Assembly: GCA_022478985.1 (NCBI GenBank)
Contig: JAKSZP010002720.1
Coordinates: forward strand, 62,001-126,000
Source of the DNA: Massospora cicadina
Lineage: Eukaryota > Entomophthoromycota > Entomophthoromycetes > Entomophthorales > Entomophthoraceae
Direction: 5' to 3'
Length of the DNA: 64,000 nt
How positions within the stretch are numbered: position 1 is the stretch's first letter; every line of letters starts with the position of its first letter. This document shows positions 11,930 through 23,508 of this stretch, in pieces. Below the pieces are notes generated by a model that searched no databases, was not told the DNA's origin, and worked only from the letters and a program-made list of their open reading frames with translations. The position numbers were made by a program, and so were the translations under genes.

Positions 11930-12823
11930 AGAATCACATGAAAAATTACCTAAAATAACAATTGGATGCCAAATTACTTGTGCCCTCTCAGAGACCATGG
12001 TCATTCCCACTGTTATCATAAAGAAGAAATAGGGTGATCACAGAATTGTGATGGATTAAAGGTATCTAAACAGCCCCATGAAGAAGAACATTCATCAATT
12101 TACATGAATTGACAATGCTCTGGCCTGACTCTTTAGCTTGAATTTATTCTCTGCAATGGACCTAACTAGTGGTTACTAACAGGTGTATTTATCGCCATGA
12201 GACCAAGAAAAGTACGCTTTGATATGCATGGAAGGATTATTAATCCCACTCAGCTACTTCAGAGATTATTTATTTACTGGCTTGTATATTGGGTGATAGA
12301 TCACATAATTCAAAATCATATAATGAGTGTGTAATGTATATCTAGATAACACAACGGTGTCCTCAAAACTTTACTGATCAAATTTTAACCCTCTCAAGAA
12401 TGTAATTAATTATCATGAAAAACAACATCAAAACTTTAGCCTGCAAAGTGCCTTTCCAACAATAATTGGAATTTTTAGGACATGCTATATTGTGGGAAGA
12501 GATTTAGCCCTTAAATAATAAGGTTAAAGCTATCTACAAGATGACTGAACCAAAGAGTCTCAGAGAAATACAGGTATTCTTAGGAATGATGGGGTATTAA
12601 ATAAATTTATCCTCAATTTTAGTCAGCTCACTAAACCTCTTGTTCGCTATGTTTTCAAAAATCTACTTTTGTATGGGGAGTAGAACAAAGTAACACGTTT
12701 GAAACTATGTGGATTATTAAAGAAAATTACATTTTTGTGGCATCCAGACCCTAGGAAGCCATTCATACTTTTTACAGATACTCCAATCTAGCTGTGGGAA
12801 CTATTCTCTCACAAATGATGATA
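11930..12823 (+). pseudogene. GYP-A reverse transcriptase/RNase H start (Ty3/gypsy), broken
   Basis: Plus-strand gypsy pol with scattered stops and frameshifts. Recognisable blocks in order: VIIKKK then GDHRIVMD (about 12015), LFSAMDLTSGY (about 12147), the active-site block VYLDNTTVSSK (about 12337), where YLDD has become YLDN, and LWHPDPRKPFILFTDT (about 12737), the start of the RNase H domain. RT copies the element RNA and RNase H removes the template. The gene is cut at about 12823 by GYP-B, and I do not find a convincing remainder of the RNase H after 31313. Loss of the second active-site aspartate alone would inactivate it. Confidence 0.75.
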
Positions 12824-12828
12824 AAGGT
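12824..12828. repeat. Possible GYP-B target duplication, left copy (imperfect)
   Basis: The five bases aaggt precede the left LTR; aaggg follows the right LTR at 31309-31313. Four of five match, so one later mutation would be needed. Weak evidence on its own. Confidence 0.45.
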
Positions 12829-13425
12829 TGGTATAATTTAGGCAATATGTTTGAGATACACTGTAAGGTTTACACAGGGTCAATCTCGCTGAGCAATAGA
12901 CTGATGATATGGGGATTGTTGGTCCTCAAGTCAAACTTAGAAATAAATAAATATGAAGTTAATAGCTCTGACCACGTTACTTTAGTTAATCTAATAATTA
13001 ATAGCAGAGTCATTCTGCTCCACTCCCTTCTTCTTACCAACAATCCTCCTCCTCCAACCTTCTAATCTCACTTATACAAGTAACTTTAGTTGATAATAAT
13101 ACTTTTGCTTAGGCTATCATTTACTGCTATATCCTCATTGGTTCATCCTCATAACTGAGAGGCCCTGGCAGAGTAAATTATTTTTTAAATTTTCTATTGC
13201 CTTAATCCAATGAGATCTAATAATTATTCATCATGAGTTGACATCGCCTTATTGCCTTATTTGGAGGCTTTCCAATAATTATTTGCTCTGAGCTCAATAT
13301 CACCTTATCACCTTATTTTAAGACAACCTCAACAATTTTATGCTATTACTTGGTTTTGGCAAATATTACCCTATTTTGCCGCAGCTATTTGGAGCTTATC
13401 ATCCAGTTATATTAAAATCTCAACA
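12829..13425 (-). repeat. GYP-B 3' LTR
   Basis: On the minus strand it begins TGTTGAGATTTTAATATAAC and ends in TACCA. It aligns along its length with 30735-31308: shared landmarks are CACAGGGTCAA near the left end, CTCACTTATA in the middle and GCTTATCATCCAGT near the right end. A purine-rich tract (aatgggggtga on the minus strand, 13426-13436) precedes it, as expected for plus-strand priming. Confidence 0.75.
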
Positions 13426-13757
13426 TCACCCCCATTGACTGGAAGATAATCTTCTTATCGCTTATACGCCCAAAGGAACATTGCATGTACTTGATTAGTA
13501 AGTTGACCACTCAAGGGGCCCTTGATAATGAAGGCATCAACCCTCATCTTATCAATTATTTTGAATGGAACAATCCAGATGTTAGCCAATTTATGTTTTT
13601 GATCAAACTAGTGCTGGTCATGAAATAAAACCATCTCTACATCCTTGAACTGAGCTAGCTCATTTTGACATACCTGACTGGCGGCCTGATCTTTATCTTT
13701 TTGGCCTGGCTGAAAGATTACGCTTCAGTTTGCTGTTTGATTATAGTGTTGGCCAGG
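13426..13757 (-). other. GYP-B polypurine tract and decayed integrase C-terminus
   Basis: Directly before the 3' LTR lies the minus-strand purine run aatgggggtga. The rest should hold the integrase C-terminal and any chromodomain, but stops are frequent and I cannot identify one. Confidence 0.45.
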
Positions 13758-14460
13758 TTATTCAAGTAGCGTTGAGGATTCATTCCACCAGTACCTTTCT
13801 ACACAGGCATAGAGTAGTTCAGATAAAGCTGGGTGCCATCCATATAGTAACTGTAAGGGACTGTTTTCCACTGCAGAGCGATAGCTATGTTTTATGCAAA
13901 GATGGTGGTGGAAAGGAGGGAACTCAAATTTGAAAATTGATCCATTTTTAATTTCCAAAGTATGTTTACCAAGGTCTATTAACTTGCTCAACCATACCAT
14001 TGAACTAGGGGTGATATGGGGTCATCAGAACTCCATGGATGGCCATCAACTCGTTTAGCTTTGGAAAGATGTTGGAGGTGAAGTTAGTTTCATTATTGGT
14101 AAGGATGAACTGAGGACAGCCATGTAACTTAATGATACATTCCATTATGAACTTGGCCACTGTGACAGCCACCAAATTCCTGATTGTCCATGATTATACT
14201 CACCTGGCCAAGTGGTCGATTTCCACTAGAATGTATTTAAATTAGTTTCCATAAGTTGGAAGGGGCCCCATGATGTCAATGGAAACTGTATGCCAGGCAA
14301 AATGTGGTTTCACTTGCTGGCATGAGGTCTTCTGGTGAAACAGTTTTTCCACTTGGCACTGATGGCAGCAGAAATTTGTCTCAGCACGTTGAAGTTCATG
14401 CTCTACCAATAATATTGAGGGCACAACAATTTCAACATCTTTCACAATCCACCATGTCTA
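13758..14460 (-). pseudogene. GYP-B integrase fragments
   Basis: Integrase inserts the element cDNA into the host genome. On the minus strand, 14445-14242 carries a zinc-binding remnant (FCCHQCQVEK) and the start of the catalytic core, HTVSIDIMGPLPT, with its first aspartate. Lower down, 14000-13758 carries ENSPLQLLYGWHPALSE, the block that follows the core in gypsy integrases. The middle of the core between about 14000 and 14240 is shifted and interrupted. Order and strand agree with the RNase H and RT just above. It is inactive as it stands. Confidence 0.75.
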
Positions 14461-14584
14461 ACTGCCTTATATGAACTCATAATAAAGCTTGGCCATAAAA
14501 AGGGTCACATAAAGTTGACCATAGAATCTCCAATCTGTTTGTAAAATTTAACGTTCCACTGAAAGATATTATCTTACATCTTAT

Positions 14585-14960
14585 TTAATGTCTTTTTGAA
14601 TTTTGGAGGTTTATAATAATATCTACCTCTGAGCATTCAGTTGTGCAGTAAATTACCAAGATCTTCTGTAGCATCAATTGTAGTAATCTTGATAAACAAT
14701 CTACATTCTGATGTTTTGCTCTAGGTTGGAGTAGGTATTTGAAGTTGTAATCCTGCAGTTTGAGAGCCCAGCGAGCTAGACGCCCCTCATGCTCCTTGAG
14801 ATTCTGCAACCAGCGTAACAAAGCATGATCCATTATGACTTTTAAACTTCACCCCATGCAAGTACACCCTAAATTGCTTGTATGCGTAGATCCTCAGTAA
14901 GAATTCCCACTTGATAACAGTTTAATTGCGTTCATGGCAGTTCAGGATCCAACTGCAGTA
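14585..14960 (-). pseudogene. GYP-B RNase H C-terminal part
   Basis: The minus-strand frame at 14833-14585 reads MDHALLRWLQNLKEHEGRL then ARWALKLQDYNF and, further on, QNVDCLSRL. This is the classic end of the gypsy RNase H/connection region (TDHxxLxWL...GRLARWxLxLQ...NADALSR). The stretch above 14833 is decayed, and a frame break separates it from the RT. The conserved DHxxL histidine is present. Confidence 0.8.
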
Positions 14961-14981
14961 TGCCACAGGTGCTCCTCCTCC

Positions 14982-15990
14982 TCATATTTTTGGGATAGGA
15001 CCGCCCCAACGGCGGAAAGGGATGCATCCATCTGGAAAATGAATTTTTTTATCAAAATTTGAAATGGTGTAGCACTGGTGCACTGACCAACGCCATCTAA
15101 AGGGTATTAAAGGAGCATTGTTTCTGTTCAGTCCATTTAAACACAACATCCTTACTTGATAGCTCAAATAACGGCCCCCAATATAACTAAAGTTGGGGAT
15201 GAAGTGTCAGTAGTAGCTGACCATTTTTAAAATAATTGTATGTTGTGCTTACTGTTTGGTGGAGTCATTTTTTAGAAAGCCTTCACATTTGGGTAGTTGA
15301 GGGTTCAGCCCCATTGCGTCTACCACAAACCCAAGGCACTCCAGTTGTTCTCTAAAGAAGTGACATGGCGGGGCTTAATCTTGATGTTGGCCTCATCCAG
15401 CTGGCGGAATACCTCCTCCAAATGGGTAAGATGCTCAGAGAAAATACAAGAAAAGACATTGATATCCTCAAGGTTCATGAGAATGCAAGACAGCTTCTGG
15501 TCGCCAAGGAAAGTTTCCACAGCCTGTTGGAACGTAGCTGGGGCATTACAAAACCCTTGAGGCTTATGTGTCAATTAGAAGAGCCCTGGATGTAATGATG
15601 GCAATTTTACATGTTCTGCCACAGTCAACTCATTTTTACAGTAAACTAATATCAAATCCTTCACCAAGAAGTAATGAGCTCCCTAACCAATCCAAAGCAT
15701 TGTTGATCCGCAGCAAGGGATATGAGTCCTTCTTAGTGATACTGTTAAGCTTCTGGTAGTCTATTACCACCCAGTTGGTACCTCCTTCTTTATCACAATT
15801 AGGATGGGCAAAGCCCACGGACTCTTTGATGGTTCAAGCATCCCTTGCTATAGCATCTTTTCAATTTCCTTGATGACTACCTCTTCAGATGTCCTCAATT
15901 GGTGGATCAGCTGAGACCTGATGGGGAATGATCCCCAGTGTCCAGTCGATGGACCACCCCCAAGCACAATGCCAGGATTCTCACTTAATT
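14982..15990 (-). pseudogene. GYP-B reverse transcriptase
   Basis: Minus-strand RT in several frames. From the N-terminus: RLDTGDHSPIRSQL (about 15950), VIKEIEKML then QGMLEPSKSPWALP with one stop (about 15870-15800), NWVVIDYQKLNSITKK (about 15770), PQGFCNAPATFQQAVE (about 15560) and the active-site block CILMNLEDINVFS (about 15480), where the usual YLDD is NLED. The following EHLTHLEEVFRQL fits the thumb. A diverged YLDD and multiple breaks make it a pseudogene. A further fragment with fingers-palm homology may continue to 14982. Confidence 0.8.
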
Positions 15991-16215
15991 GGGGAAATCC
16001 TGACTAGGGGTCATGACCTGCCTATGGGTGGATGCTGGATTGGGCTCCCCATTAACTTAAGGTAAGCCCAATCTGGATTATCAGGGCTTGACCCCAATAA
16101 TTAATTATAAATTAATAGTAAATTTAGCACTGGAGACTAATGCCAAGGATGGCAAACAATCAATAAGGCCATGAGAAATTACATTCAATGTTGACCCAAT
16201 CAAATTACCCTTTTA
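15991..16215 (-). pseudogene. Decayed protease-to-RT linker next to GYP-C
   Basis: Minus-strand reading gives GSTLNVISHGLIDCLPSLAL (about 16195-16135) and PNPASTHRQVMTPSQDFP (about 16045-15990), plausible gypsy linker sequence with stops between. The 16-bp gactaatgccaaggat at 16135-16150 recurs at 28003-28018 on the far side of GYP-C. What layer this belongs to is not settled. Confidence 0.4.
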
Positions 16216-16220
16216 GGATC
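16216..16220. repeat. GYP-C target-site duplication, left copy
   Basis: ggatc immediately before the 5' LTR; the same five bases follow the 3' LTR at 27992-27996. Confidence 0.85.
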
Positions 16221-17318
16221 TGTCAGATTCTGGTGGTTGGCTCGAAAATAAACCCTTTGACAACCATCAGATCGGGCCAATTATCCTTCCAATACTCATG
16301 CTAAAACCCTAATTCTCACCTCAAAGTCTATTTCAACTACACAGCTTGGGCCAAATGTCTGAATATCAATTCAATCAAGTACTTTATCAAAAAGCTTGGG
16401 CTGAATATGCTCGCACATTATGCCCAATTACTACTGCACCAAATTTTGGAAATTGGTCCTGATTATTGGGAACAATATCAAACATTCAGTATACAAAATT
16501 GTTTGGGACTGACCTGAAGTTAACGTTTAAAAGTCCCATGGACAATCAGATGAACAATAATGTAATCAATTTCCCACCTAGGGCGAAATTTATCTGTCAA
16601 TCTGCGTAATTGGCATAATAGCACTTGCACATGGACTGCCCAAAAGGAGTGCTTAGTGTTATCTAAAGAGAGGCCTGCAGATGTCCTGATTAGGGGTATG
16701 TCATCTTCTTCAAATATTGCAAGAATTTCACAGAAGGTGTATTTCGTCATCAGTATGACAAAACTCAAATCAAGAAGATCCTAGGATAATCTTGCATGTT
16801 TTATTGCAATTTTTGTCCCTTAAATCCTCCCAATTTTGAGAGTATTTTGCCACCAATAAACCTAAGAATAGGTCTCAGTCATATCAGTTCAAGGGCTGAA
16901 CTGAGATGGAAAAATATCTGTTGAAGTTTTGCGCAAAATATGGCCAGAAGATGCTCTAGAGGTATAAATACTGGCGCCTGGCCTAATGAATGATTATCAA
17001 AAACATATCCTATAATATAAGATATTTTATTTTATCCCTTTCCTGGTTTTATCAGAGTCTTTCCTTTAGAGAAGTATCAACATACTGAAAGCACAGCTTG
17101 TATTTAAACCTACCTCAGAAGAAGTTACTGATTATGATGGAAAAATTACGCCTGAAATTGACCAGAGGAGTCAAGGCTATTTTAATACGCCTATTGAGTT
17201 TCCAAACAGTAAATATACTGTTAGCCACTGGCAATATTGAGGATTATCTGGTTGAACTTCATCCCAATTAAGCATGCAGGATACTAATTATCAAGTGAGC
17301 AATCCTAAGACTTTCACA
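16221..17318 (+). repeat. GYP-C 5' LTR
   Basis: Runs TG...CA, starting tgtcagattctggtggttgg and ending aagactttcaca. It has a TATA-like element (ggtataaatactgg, about 16962) in a stretch shared with the 3' LTR. The two LTRs differ by many substitutions, so the insertion is not recent. Confidence 0.9.
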
Positions 17319-17332
17319 ACTGGTACTCACTC
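17319..17332 (+). promoter_or_regulatory. GYP-C primer-binding site (tRNA primer)
   Basis: Immediately after the LTR comes ac-tggtactcac. In GYP-B the base order after its 5' LTR on the minus strand is gtggtgctcac, so the two families appear to use the same or a related tRNA 3' end. Identity of the tRNA is not determined. Confidence 0.55.
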
Positions 17333-17411
17333 AAAATTGGTGACATTATCCAAAACGGATTTTCATAACCAATTTCTGGAAAATTTGGCCAGTTGAAAAA
17401 GCGACAATGAG

Positions 17412-17879
17412 ATGGAAACTAGTAACAAGAAAATATCAGATTATTTTAATACCAGCCGCCAAGGCTCTGAAGTGGGTACCTCCTACTCCTTGGATTTTAT
17501 CACAGTGGAGGGAGCTCATGCAGATACAACCAGCCTAATTAAACTTACATATGCAAGCGTAAAATCTATTCTGGAAACCCTATATCAGGGGTTTAAAATT
17601 GGTACTTCACAAATCGATCCCTCCTTCAGCCTGTTCTACTACCTTAAGGATCAGGCGCTCAAGATGGAGATATATATGAAGTATTGTGATGCAACTATGG
17701 CATCTCTTGCCAAACGTCTCACAGACAGTCAAGCAACTAACGAATTCCTTGTTACCTTTGTTCAACCCTCAATTATGCATACCAAGCGAATCATTGCTAG
17801 AAAAAATCTGGAAATCATGGAAATCTACCATGTGCAAGGGGAGGAACAATCTTACCAAAATGATCTACTGACAAACTAA
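17412..17879 (+). pseudogene. GYP-C gag N-terminal open frame
   Basis: A 155-codon frame that begins METSNKKISDYFNTS 93 bp after the LTR, with no internal stop. It is rich in Ser, Thr and Lys and has no motif I recognise; by position it is the N-terminal part of gag (matrix-like). A stop at 17879 separates it from the capsid region at about 18860, and the intervening sequence is frame-broken. It could also be a short separate leader ORF. Confidence 0.55.
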
Positions 17880-18859
17880 ATTCCAGTTTTGCTTAAGTCC
17901 AAAAGGCAATTGTGGATAATATGGGACTTGCCAATGAAGCTCATAGAGATTGAACACCCTTGAGGAGCTTTTAAATGAAGGAGTCCTGAAGATAGCTAAA
18001 GAAGTTCTTGCTCACCATGGGCTATCACACAAATGGTTACAAAGCATGAATAACCGCTGTCAAAAACTTGAAACACATTCTGATCATCTATTGTCTCAGT
18101 CATAATGACTTACCATACATGCCACTTTGGGCCAAAGAAATCAACTGGAGTTAAATGTAAAAGTCAACTACTTAAAGAATTATGTTCAGGCCAAGCTGGA
18201 TACTGTAAACTAAAAACATCAAAGACCTTGAAGCAAAACCAGACGTCCTGAATAAGGATGAAGAGGATTCCCAGATCAATGAGGAAAAACAAAACTTTGG
18301 ACTGTGATGTTGAGATTGCAGGCCAGAATTACTAAAATTGCTCAGAAGAATTGGAAACTCAGAATGCAATTATCAACGGCAAATTTCTGAGGGGACAGTA
18401 TGGCCAAAGATAATAAAAGCATAACGTCCAATCAAGATTTATTCAAAGAGGAGTTTGACAACCTCAAAAAGAATTCAAATCCCTCAAAAAGCAAAGCTGC
18501 CAGTGCTCACTCAGCTTTGAAAAAAAGAGAGATAGGAAAAAGCTCTGTTTATTTGTCCAACAAATAGCCTGAAAAACCAACTAAGGGCCAAATTCAAGCG
18601 TCAGAATCCAGTAGTTGAGCAATATTATAAAATTTAATCATTGGAAATTGACACCAATGCAGAAACAGATATTTAGAAAATTCACTTATGCCTAGAGTTC
18701 TGGAATCAATCCTGACTCCAGATACTCCTCAATGGGAAAGAGGGACAATTATGATTGATGATACACCAAGATGTTCAAGAATAAGTACTACTTTTATTTC
18801 CCAAAAAATGGCGAGATAACTTTAAACCATTGAATTTACTAAAGTTTTGATAGGATTGG

Positions 18860-19372
18860 AACGTTCACTCTTTCCTCAAGCTATTTGAAAAATCAATGTT
18901 GGGAGCATCAGACCATGCAAAAGGATCATCACTAATTAACTCACTCAATGCCCATAGCTGTGCCCTCGTTATGCCCTATTTGGGTGACGATTGATCCTAT
19001 ATTGATGCCAATATTGCAGTGATAAAACAGTTTGGAGGGCGTGAGAAAACGAATTTCAAAAAAGAGCTTCTTAATATTGAATTCAAGCATAATGAGACTA
19101 TCAATGACTTTGTGGACAGATTTTTCCATGAGGCACAAGTTCTGCATGGATGCAATGCAATAGATAAGTTTGACACCAATATTGCAATGGAGCATACAGT
19201 TATGTCCTCCTGTGAACTGCACAATATCATGATACCTGAATTCAATGGTAGCTTGGAAATCAAAGAGCTTACCAATTACTTGAGAAGCTGTTCCTTAATT
19301 TCAATACTCCTAATTGGTTCAAGGATCAGCAAAAATCCCAATTTTCAGCCCAAAAAGAAACATTATTTCTGA
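18860..19372 (+). pseudogene. GYP-C gag capsid region
   Basis: The capsid part of gag. It reads FLKLFEKSMLGASDHAKG with SLINSLN after it (about 18870-18935), then an in-frame TGA, then the open frame 19019-19372 with FGGREKTNFKKELLNIEF and ETINDFVDRFFHEAQVLHG. The same blocks occur in GYP-B gag (RLFGCTTKMSQQN, ETLTAFAEQFMAEAHVL). Capsid assembles the virus-like particle in the cytoplasm. A degenerate zinc knuckle, CHNFGQKGHFASEC, follows at about 19440-19481; the second cysteine has become Phe. Confidence 0.8.
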
Positions 19373-19675
19373 CCAGGGGAAAAAATTTTCAAACTAAAAA
19401 CAAAGATTTGAGCAAAAGCAGCAAGCAGGGCCAATTAAATGCCACAACTTTGGTCAAAAGGGGCATTTTGCTAGTGAATGCTACAGATGGTATAACAAAA
19501 AGCCTGGGGTCAACGTTGCTCTAGAAATCAACAGTAACAGTGAGGTGAGAAAAGAGCAGGTGGAGTAGAGGCGGAATGCTCTAACTCCTCCAGTGTTCAA
19601 AACATTCCACATGACCCTGGTGAGCTCTTTAGGACAAAGATGTCACCAAAAATAACCTCCATCATATTGTAGCCA

Positions 19676-20340
19676 ATGATGATCACTACTTGGGCTACAG
19701 AAAAAGCAGCTAAACCCTTGAAAATTACCAAAGAAGCCAAAGAAGAGGTATCAAAACCTTACGCAAAACAGATTATTGATCAGGGTTTAGACCTAAAACC
19801 CAGATGTTCAACTGACCTACCTAAGCTTAAAAACATTCAAGTAGCTAATCCCATGAAGACCTTAGCAGATAACTTCCCAGATATTTTCCCAAGTCTGAAA
19901 TCACACCTGGAATTGGGCAGCAATCGCAGCATTCATACAATTAATACCTTTGAAAACTACTCTGAATGTACTTATGTAGGCATATCAGTAAACAAGGTGC
20001 AAGTTTAGGCCATTGTCAATGGTGGTGTTCCTATTGATATAGTCAGCAAAAAGTTGTTTAAAAACTAAAAATTGCGCCTGATGTTTCCCACTGTCAGGAA
20101 TATGGAACAGCTGGAGCGCATACAACTAAATCGCTGGGCTCATACAGTACCCTACCTCTCAGATTTGGATCTATTATAGTAACAGCACCTGCTATAGTGT
20201 TGCCAAGTACAAACTATGATACCTAATTGGGACTGATTTTCTAAAGAGATATGGAACTGTTACCAATCATAAGGACGATACTCTCACCATTCTTGCCAAC
20301 CTATTCCACTTTACTATAACTGGGATAAGGAAGTTGAAAA
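19676..20340 (+). pseudogene. GYP-C protease region
   Basis: A 110-codon frame (19676-20008) leads into the protease. Around 20005-20060 the sequence reads AIVNGGVPIDIVSKKLFKN, which aligns with the aspartic protease signature A-x-[IV]-D-[ST]-G-A-x-x-x-[IV]-[IV]-S-x-x-L; the catalytic aspartate is Asn. Such a change would abolish processing of gag-pol. Downstream frames are broken until the RT at 20663. Confidence 0.6.
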
Positions 20341-20662
20341 AAAGAAACCTAGACTAATCATAACTCTGGACTACAAAGATGGAGTCATCCTGATTGAGTA
20401 TGTCAAAGCGCAGTCAAAGATAAAAAACTATTCACTCAGATCAATGAGTCAAAGGGCATTCCACTTTGATCAAATTAGAGCATCACTATATCATATGGAG
20501 ATCAAGCAATCGACCTGATGAGATTAACAATTAAAAGCCTGGAAAGACTTTATGGTAAAGTATATTAATTATGGTCTAAATCCCAATTCAAACCAAACAT
20601 TGCCCCTGGTATTATCATTCCTGTCCATGGAGAAATACATATATTATGTGCAAACCTGAAAA

Positions 20663-21780
20663 TTGGCTCATCTCCATCAAGCAATATCAAGCAATCGCAT
20701 TTCTGCATTGTTCCCTACTTTGAAAATTCACTCATTCTACAAGTTCAGAACTTTTGTCAAATTAGGGCTCCCCAATAAGTACCTACTCAACATAAATAAT
20801 GTCATCTTTATGGCCGATTTAAGCAACCTGACCAACTCTGAGAAAAACCAAGCTCAGGAGTTATTCTCTAAATATCAGGAAATATTTGCACAAGATGATT
20901 TTGATTTGGGATGTGCTAAGGGTGTCACTCACAAAATTGATAGCAGAGATCATAAACCAATTCAATTATGCCCAATTAGATGCTTGAAATCATTAGAAAA
21001 AGAAGTATCCAAAGAGATCAAGGAACTTCTTGATAATGGCATGTTAGTACCTTCAAAAAGTTCATGGGCAGCACCAATTTTAATAGTGAAGAAAAAGGAT
21101 GGAAGCAACCAAGTAGTCATTGATTATTGGAAATTAAACAACATCACAAAGAAGGTCTCATACCTTATGCCATGAATCAACAATGTCTTGGATAGGCTAG
21201 GGGGCGCAAAATTCTCCTTGTCAATGGACCTTATCAGCGGATATTGTCAAATAGATCTTCTTGAATAGGAGCGTGGAAAAGGTGCAATTATAACCCAAGA
21301 TGGCCTATTCCAGATGACGAGAATGCCTCAAGGGCTCTGCAATGCCCTGACTACTTTCCAAAGGGCTATGGACACAATTCTGGGAGATTTGAAGTTGTCA
21401 TGTGTACTAGTGTACCTTAATGATATTAATGTTTTCAGCTTCACTTTTGACGACCACCTGGAACTCTTAGATGAGGTTTCAGAAGGCTAGCAGCTGCAAA
21501 CTTAAAAATCAAGCCCAGAAAGTGCCAGTTCTTCAAAGAACAACTGGAATACCCCAGATTTGTAATTTATAAAGTGGGTCTTCAGCCTCAACCCTCTAAG
21601 CTAGATGATATTTTTTAAAATGAAACAGCCCAAATCCAAGAGCAATATTTAAGTATTCCTAGGCATGATTGGGTACTACAACTGATTTATCACCAATTTT
21701 GCACAGCTTGGGGAGCCGCTTTTCTATCTACTTAAAGATAAGGTCCCACTAAACTATACTCCAGCTTGCCAGTATGCATT
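20663..21780 (+). pseudogene. GYP-C reverse transcriptase
   Basis: The first 170 codons (20663-21175) are open: FSKYQEIFAQDDFDLGCAKG, VTHKIDSRDHKPIQL, LLDNGMLVPSKSSWAAPILI and VKKKDGSNQVVIDYWKLNNI mark the start of the RT, with the usual Arg of VIDYRKLN changed to Trp. After a stop at 21173 the palm continues: FSLSMDLISGYCQIDLL (about 21210), RMPQGLCNALTTFQRAMD (about 21320) and the active site CVLVYLNDINVFSF (about 21401-21442), where YLDD is YLND. Several further stops follow. Inactive through the active-site change and the breaks. Confidence 0.85.
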
Positions 21781-21789
21781 TGACCATCT

Positions 21790-22215
21790 CCAATTGGCCT
21801 ATTTTGCGCCTGTTCTTTGATACCTGGACTTTGATTGTGAAAATATCATCCAAACTGATGAATCCCTAAAAGAAGTGGTGCCGTTTTATCCCAAGTTGGA
21901 GAAATAGATGAAGAACATCCAGTTGCCTTCACTAGTCAGACCTTAAATGTTAATGAAAGAAACTACATGGTAACAGAATGAGAATGCTTAGCCATCATAT
22001 ATGCTTGCAAGCAATTTTGGGTCTATCTTCATGGCACTCATTTCAAAGTGTTACCGATCATGCTTCCCTAAGATGGTTGAACAACTTAAGAGAACCTGAG
22101 GGTCGATTAGCCCGCTGAGCATTAAAGCATCAAGCTTATGACTACACCATTGAGCATCAAGATGGGCAAAACATCAAAACGCCGACTATCTATCTCAACT
22201 AACCACCATTGCAAC
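21790..22215 (+). pseudogene. GYP-C RNase H
   Basis: Around 21820-21960 remnants of the RNase H start are visible (YLDFDCENIIQTDES; VAFTSQTLNVNERNY). Around 22060-22200 the domain end reads DHASLRWLNNLREPEGRL, HQAYDYTIEHQDGQN and NADYLSQL in alternating frames. These match the same blocks of GYP-B (DHALLRWLQNLKEHEGRLAR). Strand, order and spacing place it between RT and integrase. Confidence 0.75.
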
Positions 22216-22299
22216 ACTTAGTTGGGCCGTAGATGAATTGTTTTTGGAAATAATCAATTTAGAGTACCAAGATGAGCCCAAATCTGTCCAAAAGATATT

Positions 22300-23420
22300 A
22301 TTGGATCCATGAAAAAATAAAAACATCAAAAACAGGATGCTTTACAAGATCATTGAGGGCAAGAAGTATACTTTCCCAAAACCCTTGGTCTGAGCAGACC
22401 TAATAATGGTGGCGCATAAGGCCATAGTTCATGGTAGATTCAAGAAAATGAAAGAGCATATGAAGCAATTCTACTATTAGGAGTCAATGCATTATGACAT
22501 TTAAGAAATGCTAGAATGCTGTGTGGAGTGCCAAGGCGAAAATTTTTTCCAAAAAAGCACATCTTACCATCTTGTTCAGCCCAAATCTTCCTGGCACACT
22601 GTATCTATTGACGTTGTCAGCCCACTTCCAATGACCAATACAAATGCCAAGTACATCATCATAGCCATCAACCACTTGACCAAATGGGTCAAGGCCAAGG
22701 CTATTTAGGAAGCTGGAGCAGCAACCAAAGCCAAGTTCATCCTTAAAACATCATCCAAAAGCATAAATGCCCCAAGGTTATTTTGACTGATAATGAAACC
22801 AACTTTACCGCCAATGTCCTTGCCAAGTTCAACCAATTAATGGGAGTACAAGGTGCACTTTCTGCTCCCTATCATCCTGAAACTAATGATACTGTTGAGC
22901 GCGCAAACGGGATGTTGGTGAACATTATCAGAAAATTAACTTCAGCCAAGCCATCCAAATGGAGTACTTATCTAAGTATGGCAGTACCTGCCTACAATAT
23001 ATTATACCATTTGTCAACCAGGATGTCCCCATTTCAAGTATTATATGGAAGACATCCGGCCCAACCAACACTGCTATATTTGGCCCTTGAAGAACCTGGC
23101 AAAAACACTTACACTCAATACATCAAGAAGTTTGTGGATGCTATAATTAAACTACAAGCTCAGGCCTTCAATAACAGTTTTGCAATGAAAAGGCCCAACA
23201 TCAAAATTACTTATAAAATCGCTATTAATTGGCCAAATTTGAAGTTAGTGATGAAGTTCTATTTTGCAACACCCATGGATTGGGCCAATTGCAAAAGTTA
23301 GATTGCATCTGGGTTGGCCCATTCAAAGTGATTGAGAAGACATCTAAGTTTATTTACACTATCAAGAATATTAGGACCAGTGATATATACAACTGAGTTT
23401 ATGCAAAATTCCTAAGAAGG
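22300..23420 (+). pseudogene. GYP-C integrase
   Basis: Two open pieces. 22508-22708 holds the zinc-finger cysteines (CCVECQGENFF) and the first core block, WHTVSIDVVSPLPMTNTN. 22783-23301 holds MTDNETNFTANVLAKF, APYHPETNDTVERANGML (second aspartate and the glutamate of the D,D-35-E triad in place), then MSPFQVLYGRHPAQP. The frame between them is shifted. The region after 23301 reads as a decayed C-terminal domain (VWPFKVIEK-like sequence near 23310) without an evident chromodomain. This is the best-preserved gypsy integrase in the window. Confidence 0.85.
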
Positions 23421-23488
23421 TTCAATAAATGGGCCAATTAAGTAAAGAAAAAGTTGAAAAAAGGAAAAAAAGAGAAAAAAATATATAT

Positions 23489-23508
23489 ATAATAGTTTTA
23501 TTTTTATT
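23489..23508. repeat. ORF1-only element target duplication, left copy
   Basis: The 20-bp ataatagttttatttttatt is identical to 25422-25441. It lies directly beside the LINE-like tail of the inserted element. Confidence 0.92.
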